The position numbers and the translations under genes are program-made. A DNA stretch of 47,192 nt from Hyphomicrobiales bacterium (GTDB lineage: Bacteria > Pseudomonadota > Alphaproteobacteria > Rhizobiales > Beijerinckiaceae). The stretch covers positions 1 through 47,192 of the forward strand of contig JAIXSM010000035.1 in the NCBI GenBank assembly GCA_027484655.1, read 5' to 3'. The stretch's first letter is position 1. Each line of letters begins with the position of its first letter. The notes beneath the pieces are model-generated. The model saw only the letters and a program-made list of their open reading frames with translations, had not been told where the DNA came from and made no database searches. Of the stretch, positions 42,092-47,192 are shown piece by piece.

Positions 42092-43479
42092 GCTTTTTCT
42101 CCCTGGTTGAAGGCTTCCTGCTGCGCGCGCCAGACGACGAGCGCATGATCGATAATGGCGTCGCTGGCGCCGAGCGCGTTGGCGGGATCGAGCGCGCGGG
42201 AGATCCCCTCTGCGCCCAGATGCTCCATGGCGGCGGGCTCGCGCAGGAGCGCGTCAGCGAGGCTTGCGCCAGTCTCCACAGCATGTTGCGCCGCGCTCGT
42301 AAGAACGGCGTGGGCTTCGTCGCGGCCGATGTGCGGGCTGAGAGCCAGCGCGGCGACCTCGGTCAGAGGCAGACCGCGCAGCGAGTCGAGGTTCGCGCGC
42401 ATCCGGTCAGGGTTGACGATCAATCCCTCCAGCGCGTCAGCCATGTTGGCGATGGCGGCTCCAGCCGCCTTCACAAGATCGGGCAGCGCGGCCCATTCGG
42501 CCTGCCAGCCGCCCAGCGCCCGCTCATGCTCCTGCACCATGCCGGAGAGCAGCGTTCCCATGAGATGTGGAACTCGCACGCCCGCGGCGAGAGTTGTGAG
42601 ACAACGGACAGGGTTGCGCTTGTGCGGCATGGCGGACGAAACGCCCCTGCCCGGTTCCGGCGGCTCCGCGAGCTCGCCCACCTCCCATTGCGCCATCAGC
42701 GCAACGTCGCGGGCGATCTTGGCCGCCGACCCTGCCGCGATGGCCAACGCGGCGCAGAGATTCATGAGGCCGCCACGGCGGGTATGCCACGGAACAGGGG
42801 CCGCGCTGGCCGGGGCAAAACGTAAAGGCAGCAACGCCGCAAGCCGGGCAGCGATGGCGGGCCCACGCTCGCCCAGCGAGCCGAGATTGCCCGCCGCCCC
42901 GCCAAACTGGATGCGAAGTCCGTCGCGGGCGGCGGCGCGCAGCCGCTCGCGGTCCTCGCAGGCTCCGAGCAGCCATTGCGCCGCCTTGGCGCCGAAGGCG
43001 ACGGGCGTCGCCGCCTGCATGAGCGTTCGCCCAGTCATCAGCGTGGCGCGGTGATCCTCCGCGAGCCGGGCGCTGGCGGCGGCCAGCCGCGCGAGATCAG
43101 CGTCGATCAGCGCGCACGCCCAGTCGAGTTGCAGGACAAGCGCGGTGTCCAGGGCGTCCTGGCTCGTGGCGCCGAAATGCACGAAGCCGGCGGCATCAGC
43201 GTCCCGCTCGCGCACGTCGCGGATCAGCAATTTGACGAGGGGAATGGTGAGGGCGCCGGCGCGCGCGGCGTCCTGCGCCACATCGGCGGGGGCGACCGTC
43301 ATCTCATCCGCCGCCTCTGCAATAACCGCAGCCGCCGCCTCGGGGATGACGCCCGCCTCGCCCTGAGCGCGCGCCAGCGCCGACTCGAAGGCGAACACAC
43401 CGGCGATCAACGCCTCCTCGCCCATGGCTTGCGAGAGCGCCGGCGTCGCGGCGAAGGCGTCATGGAGCGATTGGGGCAA
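42088..43479 (-). CDS. pcaB: 3-carboxy-cis,cis-muconate cycloisomerase
   Basis: A 463-residue enzyme of the fumarase/aspartase superfamily acting in the protocatechuate branch of the beta-ketoadipate pathway. The superfamily signature GVSSAMPHKRNPV, and HFGATSQDALDTALVLQL near residue 102 (PcaB type), are present. The start is TTG (43477-43479), with GGAG 9 nt upstream; the first ATG in frame is 18 codons inside the conserved N-terminus. Other pca genes are absent here, but protocatechuate would be an expected product of the phthalate-type cluster 25 kb away. Confidence 0.87.
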   Translation of the reverse strand: MPQSLHDAFAATPALSQAMGEEALIAGVFAFESALARAQGEAGVIPEAAAAVIAEAADEMTVAPADVAQDAARAGALTIPLVKLLIRDVRERDADAAGFVHFGATSQDALDTALVLQLDWACALIDADLARLAAASARLAEDHRATLMTGRTLMQAATPVAFGAKAAQWLLGACEDRERLRAAARDGLRIQFGGAAGNLGSLGERGPAIAARLAALLPLRFAPASAAPVPWHTRRGGLMNLCAALAIAAGSAAKIARDVALMAQWEVGELAEPPEPGRGVSSAMPHKRNPVRCLTTLAAGVRVPHLMGTLLSGMVQEHERALGGWQAEWAALPDLVKAAGAAIANMADALEGLIVNPDRMRANLDSLRGLPLTEVAALALSPHIGRDEAHAVLTSAAQHAVETGASLADALLREPAAMEHLGAEGISRALDPANALGASDAIIDHALVVWRAQQEAFNQGEKA

Positions 43480-43617
43480 TCCGAGGGTCTCCGGCAGGGC
43501 TCGGCAGGACTAAGTGGACCCAACCCGCAGGTCAATCCGCGCAAGCCGCGATGCTGGAACGATGCGTCAGACGCGACGTTGACCCGTGCGCTGACACGCC
43601 TTCCCGAGGAGACGGCC

Positions 43618-43977
43618 ATGGACAGACGGATTCTCTTGCGCTCCCTCTTCGCCGCGACCGGCGCCGCCGCACTCATAAGCCTGCCGAAGCGCGGTGAGGC
43701 CGCATCCATTTTCGATGAGTTGAGCGCCGTGGACCTTAAGGGCGTCCCCGGTGCGCCCGAACTTGAAACGCCAGAAGCCGATCTCCCCGCGCCCGGCGCC
43801 GAGGACGCCCAGTGGGCCGACCAGCCGCCGTGGGGCGGCCGCCGCTGCCGGTGGACAATCGACCGCTTCGGCCGCCGCGTCCAGGTCTGCACCCGCGGGC
43901 CGGCGCCGCGCCCGCGTCCCCGCCGCTGCTGGTGGACCGTAGATCGCTTCGGCCGGCGGGTTCGGGTCTGCCGCTGA
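43618..43977 (+). CDS. Secreted protein with tandem C-terminal repeat
   Basis: 119 residues. A signal peptide (about 1-29, ending GEAA) follows MDRRILLRSLFAATGAAALI. After a Pro/Glu/Asp-rich linker, a basic repeat occurs twice: RRCRWTIDRFGRRVQVC and RRCWWTVDRFGRRVRVC, each with two cysteines, so two small disulfide-stapled units are likely. GAGGAG precedes the ATG. Related proteins with this WT-DRFGRR pattern are known only as hypotheticals. It is divergent from pcaB. Confidence 0.75.
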   Translation: MDRRILLRSLFAATGAAALISLPKRGEAASIFDELSAVDLKGVPGAPELETPEADLPAPGAEDAQWADQPPWGGRRCRWTIDRFGRRVQVCTRGPAPRPRPRRCWWTVDRFGRRVRVCR

Positions 43978-44033
43978 CGACATCCGGCGCGCCCCGCCGC
44001 GCGCAGGGCGTTCCCCAGGTTAGCCGGCGTTTG

Positions 44034-44354
44034 TCACACCAGACCCTTGAAGAGCGAGGCCGGAGGCCAACCAAAAACCGCGTTGGCCAACGCCCCGCAG
44101 AGCGCGGAAATGATGAGCAGCAGCACTCCGCGCGGCAGACGCCAGGCGAAAAACGCCAACGCGACAGCGGCAAGGCCACCCATCATCATGAACGCGAAGA
44201 ATTGAGACGTGCCGGAAGAGGACAGCAGATCAACGTTCGCGGACCCGCGCGCCCCAGCCAGCAGCGAGGCCAGAGGCTTGCCCAACGCCATCTCGCCCAA
44301 AATCCCCACGAAGAAACCAACCGCAAGAAGCGCGACGGCGCCTATCAATCCCAT
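44034..44354 (-). CDS. Small membrane protein of unknown function
   Basis: 106 residues with three probable membrane helices (about 3-21, 54-72, 77-95). ATG 44352-44354 has AGGGGA 7 nt upstream, so the frame open to 44375 is shortened by 7 codons. RLPRG before the last helix recurs in the neighbouring membrane protein (RFPRG), so the two may be related. No family recognised. Confidence 0.65.
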   Translation of the reverse strand: MGLIGAVALLAVGFFVGILGEMALGKPLASLLAGARGSANVDLLSSSGTSQFFAFMMMGGLAAVALAFFAWRLPRGVLLLIISALCGALANAVFGWPPASLFKGLV

Positions 44355-44487
44355 ATGCTTTCCCCTGAAAGACATTGATTAAACAATACAAGTATCGACG
44401 CGCCCCGGACTGCCCGGAGCACACGCCGCGCGCGCAAAAAAATGTTCGCGCGCGGTTTTCACATCTCCGCGGCTTGCGGTCCGTTTG

Positions 44488-44901
44488 TCAGCGCGCCCGG
44501 AACAGCGTCAGGAAGACACCCGCTCCAAGACCCCAGGCGCCGTTGATGAGCGGGCCGTTATACCACACGCCGCGAGGCCCCATCATGCCGCCCTTGATGA
44601 GCGGGATCACGAACCAACTGACCAGCGTGGGGAAAACCGCGCCGAACGCGAACGCCGCCACAAGGAACATCAGGCCGCGCGGAAACCTGTGCGCCACGAG
44701 CGCGAACACGATGCCCCAGACGCCGCCCCAGAACGCCTGGTTCAGGATGACAGGGACGCCGAACGGCGGAACCGGGTTCCAGTTGCTCCACGGCATACGG
44801 CCGGTGATGAACCACGCCATCGCCTGATGAAACAGGAGAACCCCGAGCGCGCCGGCGATGAAGCCGAGCACGATGATCCTGAATATGTTTCCGCGCCTCA
44901 T
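44488..44901 (-). CDS. Membrane protein of unknown function
   Basis: 137 residues with four hydrophobic segments (about 7-28, 48-70, 74-100, 116-134). WGGVWGIVFALVAHRFPRGL and INGAWGLGAGVFLTLFR are typical of a family of small inner-membrane proteins in Hyphomicrobiales without assigned function. A GGGGGGAA ribosome site precedes the ATG at 44899-44901. Same strand as the previous membrane protein, 133 bp upstream of it. Confidence 0.7.
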   Translation of the reverse strand: MRRGNIFRIIVLGFIAGALGVLLFHQAMAWFITGRMPWSNWNPVPPFGVPVILNQAFWGGVWGIVFALVAHRFPRGLMFLVAAFAFGAVFPTLVSWFVIPLIKGGMMGPRGVWYNGPLINGAWGLGAGVFLTLFRAR

Positions 44902-44979
44902 AACGATTCCCCCCGTGTAGCGCTCATCGAACGCCCGGGAGGCCGTTGCGTCAAGGCCGGGGGCGTAGAATTGCCCCCG

Positions 44980-45420
44980 TCACCATACGCCGGTGTTCTG
45001 CATCGACTTCCACGGCTCGGCTGGCGCCAGCGCGTCGCCCTTCTGCAGAAGCTCGATGGAAATGTTGTCGGGCGAGCGGATGAACGCCATGCGCCCCTCC
45101 CGTGGCGGCCGGTTGATGGTGACGCCCGCCTTCATGAGGCGGTCGCAGATGGCGTAGATGTCGTCCACCTCGAAGGCGAGATGGCCGAAGTTGCGCCCAC
45201 CGGTGTAGATTTCCGGATCCCAGTTGTAGGTGAGTTCCAGCAGCGGCGCCCGAACCGCGCGGCCGCTTTCCACATCGTCCGGGGCGGCGAGGAAGATCAG
45301 CGTGAAGCGACCCTGCTCGCTTTCAACGCGACGCACTTCCGTCATGCCGAACTTGGTGCAGTAGAAATCGAGGGACGCGTCCACATCGGTGATGCGGACC
45401 ATGGTATGAAGATAGCGCAC
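44980..45420 (-). CDS. gloA: Lactoylglutathione lyase (glyoxalase I)
   Basis: A 146-residue vicinal-oxygen-chelate enzyme that isomerises the methylglyoxal-glutathione hemithioacetal. The four metal ligands appear in order: H5 (YLHTMVRI), E in PLLELTYNW, H in NFGHLAFEV and E in ISIELLQ. The length is normal for the Ni-type bacterial enzyme. The start is GTG (45418-45420) with AGGAGG 5 nt upstream. Divergent from the CDF gene. Confidence 0.93.
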   Translation of the reverse strand: MRYLHTMVRITDVDASLDFYCTKFGMTEVRRVESEQGRFTLIFLAAPDDVESGRAVRAPLLELTYNWDPEIYTGGRNFGHLAFEVDDIYAICDRLMKAGVTINRPPREGRMAFIRSPDNISIELLQKGDALAPAEPWKSMQNTGVW

Positions 45421-45494
45421 GCGGGCCTCCTGTCACTCAGGGCTCCAAGTTGTGCCCCTGCGGCCAAAAGGCAAGCGCCAGCACGAGAGCAGAC

Positions 45495-46877
45495 ATGGAA
45501 GACCACGGAAAACTCAAGACGCAGGCGGCGTTCGCCTCCATTCTCGCCAGCGCGGCGCTGACGGCGGGCAAGTTCGTCGCGGGTCTGCTGTCTGGCTCGC
45601 TCGCGCTCATGTCCGAGGCGCTGCATGGCCTGCTCGATGTCGGCGCGACGCTGCTCACGTTCTTCGCGGTGAAGGCCGCCGACAAGCCCGCCGACGACGA
45701 GCACCACTACGGCCACGCCAAGATCGAGGCCGTCGCCGCACTCATCGAAACCGGCCTGCTTATGGCGCTCTCTGCTGCTGTGCTCTTCGAGGCGGCGCGG
45801 CGACTCATCGTGGCGGAGCCGCCGCTCGTGGACGCGAACTGGCTGACGTATGGCGTGCTCGGCGTGTCCATCATCGTCGATCTCGTGCGGTGGCGCTCGC
45901 TGGCCGCCGTGGCGGAGAAAACGAAGAGCGACGCGCTGGCGGCGGACGCGCTGCACTTCTCATCCGATCTCGTGGCCTCAGCGCTGGTGCTTGCGGGCCT
46001 TCTGGCCACGGACTTCGGCTTCAAGGACGGCGACGCTCTGGCCGCCATCGGCGTGTCGCTGTTCGTGGGCGTCGCCGGCTATCGCCTGGGGCGGCGCACC
46101 ATCGACACCCTCATTGACAAGGCGCCGGACGGCCTTGCGGAGGACATCCGCGCTGCGACGCTTGGTGTGAGCGGAGTTGCCGCGGTTGAAGAGTTGCGCC
46201 TGCGCCGTGCGGGGCCAGCGATTTTCGGCGAAATCTCCATCGCGGTGGCCCGCACTCTTTCGCCCGACCGCATCATGGCCATCAAGGCGAGCGTCTCGAC
46301 GGAAATCGCGAGGCGTCATCCGGAAGCCTCGCTCACCGTCACGGCGAACGTGCGCGTGTTGTCCGACGAGACCGTGCTCGAACGCGTGCTGATGGCGGCC
46401 GCACGCCGGCGCCTCGCGATTCACCACATCACCATTCAGGAGGTGAACGGGGTCAAATCCATCGGGCTTGATCTCGAATTGGACGCGCGCCTTCCGCTTG
46501 GCGAGGCGCACGAAACGGCAAGCGCGCTGGAGGCCGCCATCCGCGAGGAATTGGGCCCGGATGTCGAGGTGGACACGCATATCGAGCCGATGGAGATCGA
46601 GGAGCTGACGGGACAGGACGCGCCCCCAGCTGTCACGAACCGCGTCGCCAATGCGCTGGCGCGCATCGCCACGCAATCAGGAGGTGTCGGGCAAGTTCAC
46701 AACGTGCGGGTGCGCGAGACCACGAGCGGTCTCGTGGTGCATTACCACTGCCGCGTGAACCCGGCCCGCACGGTCGCCGACGTCCACGCGGACGTGGATC
46801 TCGTGGATCGCAGGTTGCAGGCCGAAATGCCGGATGTTGCGCGCATCATCGGCCACGCGGAGCCAACACGGGCCTGA
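45495..46877 (+). CDS. Cation diffusion facilitator transporter with long C-terminal region
   Basis: 460 residues. The membrane domain carries the two CDF metal sites: H44-x3-D48 (EALHGLLD) and the H-x3-D of LHFSSDLVAS; YGHAKIEAVAAL is the family motif between helices 2 and 3. It exports Zn2+, Fe2+ or similar ions in exchange for protons. Usual length is about 300; here the cytoplasmic part continues for about 250 residues and looks like repeated ferredoxin-like metal-sensing domains (EISIAVARTLS, then LDLELDARLPLGEAHETASAL with DTHIEP). A GAGAG lies before ATG 45495. Confidence 0.9.
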   Translation: MEDHGKLKTQAAFASILASAALTAGKFVAGLLSGSLALMSEALHGLLDVGATLLTFFAVKAADKPADDEHHYGHAKIEAVAALIETGLLMALSAAVLFEAARRLIVAEPPLVDANWLTYGVLGVSIIVDLVRWRSLAAVAEKTKSDALAADALHFSSDLVASALVLAGLLATDFGFKDGDALAAIGVSLFVGVAGYRLGRRTIDTLIDKAPDGLAEDIRAATLGVSGVAAVEELRLRRAGPAIFGEISIAVARTLSPDRIMAIKASVSTEIARRHPEASLTVTANVRVLSDETVLERVLMAAARRRLAIHHITIQEVNGVKSIGLDLELDARLPLGEAHETASALEAAIREELGPDVEVDTHIEPMEIEELTGQDAPPAVTNRVANALARIATQSGGVGQVHNVRVRETTSGLVVHYHCRVNPARTVADVHADVDLVDRRLQAEMPDVARIIGHAEPTRA

Positions 46878-46913
46878 CTGAAAGGCGGGCGTGACTGGGA
46901 GCGCGCGCCCCCT

Positions 46914-47164
46914 CCCCGGACGCCGAAGGCGATCCGGGGCCTAGGGGCCGTGCTTCAAGGCTGGATCCCGGGTTCGTGCTGCGCACGCCCCGGGAATGTG
47001 GAGCCTGAACTCATTCGCCGGATCCTGTTGGCCTGTCGCGGATTCCGGCCGTCGCCGGAATGACGGCACGGTTGGCGCCTACTGAACCGCGCGCGTCCTC
47101 GCGCGCATCGGCGCCGGGCAGCCCACAGCGTCATGGAGCGTCATGGCCGGACTTGATCCGGCCA
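46914..47164. repeat. Palindromic intergenic repeats at the right edge
   Basis: No gene was found from 46878 to the window end. It holds copies of the elements seen near 27 kb: the CCCCGGACGCCGAAGG palindrome (46914-46939, identical over 26 bp to 27197-27222), the GATTCCGGCCGTCGCC palindrome (47041-47067, inside a 33-bp exact match to 27361-27393), the ACCGCGCGCGTCC element (47086-47107) and the CATGGCCGGACTTG palindrome (47142-47164, identical to 27421-27443). Confidence 0.88.
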
Positions 47165-47192
47165 CCAAGACGACCGGCTGCGTTATTGGGTC

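Noticed and set aside
45452-46117. Alternative-frame ORFs inside the CDF gene
   Set aside because: Arg/Ala-rich shadows of the CDF reading frame without motifs.

Overview
This is a GC-rich alphaproteobacterial chromosome segment. It is most likely from a member of the Hyphomicrobiales: the complex I order nuoA-B-C-D-E-F, a complete ccoNOQP-ccoGHIS block behind an FNR/FixK box, the DUF2849-cysI-DUF934 sulfite reductase operon and dispersed palindromic intergenic repeats all fit. Genus cannot be read from the sequence. There is no phage, integrase, transposase, CRISPR array or rRNA operon in the window.

Layout. 1-4991 (minus): nuoABCDEF, with NuoF cut by the window edge. A small four-helix-bundle gene, bounded by inverted arrays of the heptamer GCGAATA, sits between nuoC and nuoD. 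5238-7153 (minus): a LuxR-type regulator and a two-gene CHR chromate transporter. 7431-10439: a GntR/UTRA regulator, a lipid A deacylase-like outer membrane protein, tRNA-Asp and a secreted ClpP-fold protein. 10578-11435 (plus): nadC.

11517-20258: a catabolic cluster. A phthalate-dioxygenase-type Rieske oxygenase (plus) diverges from a minus-strand operon of its iron-sulfur flavoprotein reductase, a Gfo/Idh/MocA dehydrogenase, a MarR regulator, an EutA-like ATPase and a bicupin protein. Two TTAG-N4-CTAA palindromes lie in the divergent promoter region. A Bug/TctC-type solute-binding protein follows. Together these suggest uptake, ring dihydroxylation and dihydrodiol dehydrogenation of a carboxylated aromatic compound; the substrate is an inference.

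20261-25060: a NIT-ANTAR antiterminator, PPK2 with an overlapping esterase, then a lower-GC patch holding a DUF3800 gene convergent with a compact two-hairpin RNA candidate, next to tRNA-Val. 25137-28751: a CPA2 antiporter, a 600-bp block of composite palindromic repeats and dusA. 28933-38305 (minus): the cbb3 oxidase structural and assembly genes, continuing by a 4-nt overlap into an MFS gene and followed by a small coiled-coil gene. 38628-41127 (plus): assimilatory sulfite/nitrite reductase operon. 41143-46877: a small unknown, GlcG/HbpS-like and PcaB genes (overlapping), a secreted repeat protein, two small membrane proteins, glyoxalase I and a long CDF transporter. The right edge again carries the palindromic repeats seen near 27 kb.

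The most unusual items are the heptamer-flanked four-helix-bundle cassette inside the complex I operon, and the DUF3800 gene with its convergent structured RNA. The EutA/bicupin pair in a dioxygenase cluster that lacks eutBC is also worth attention.
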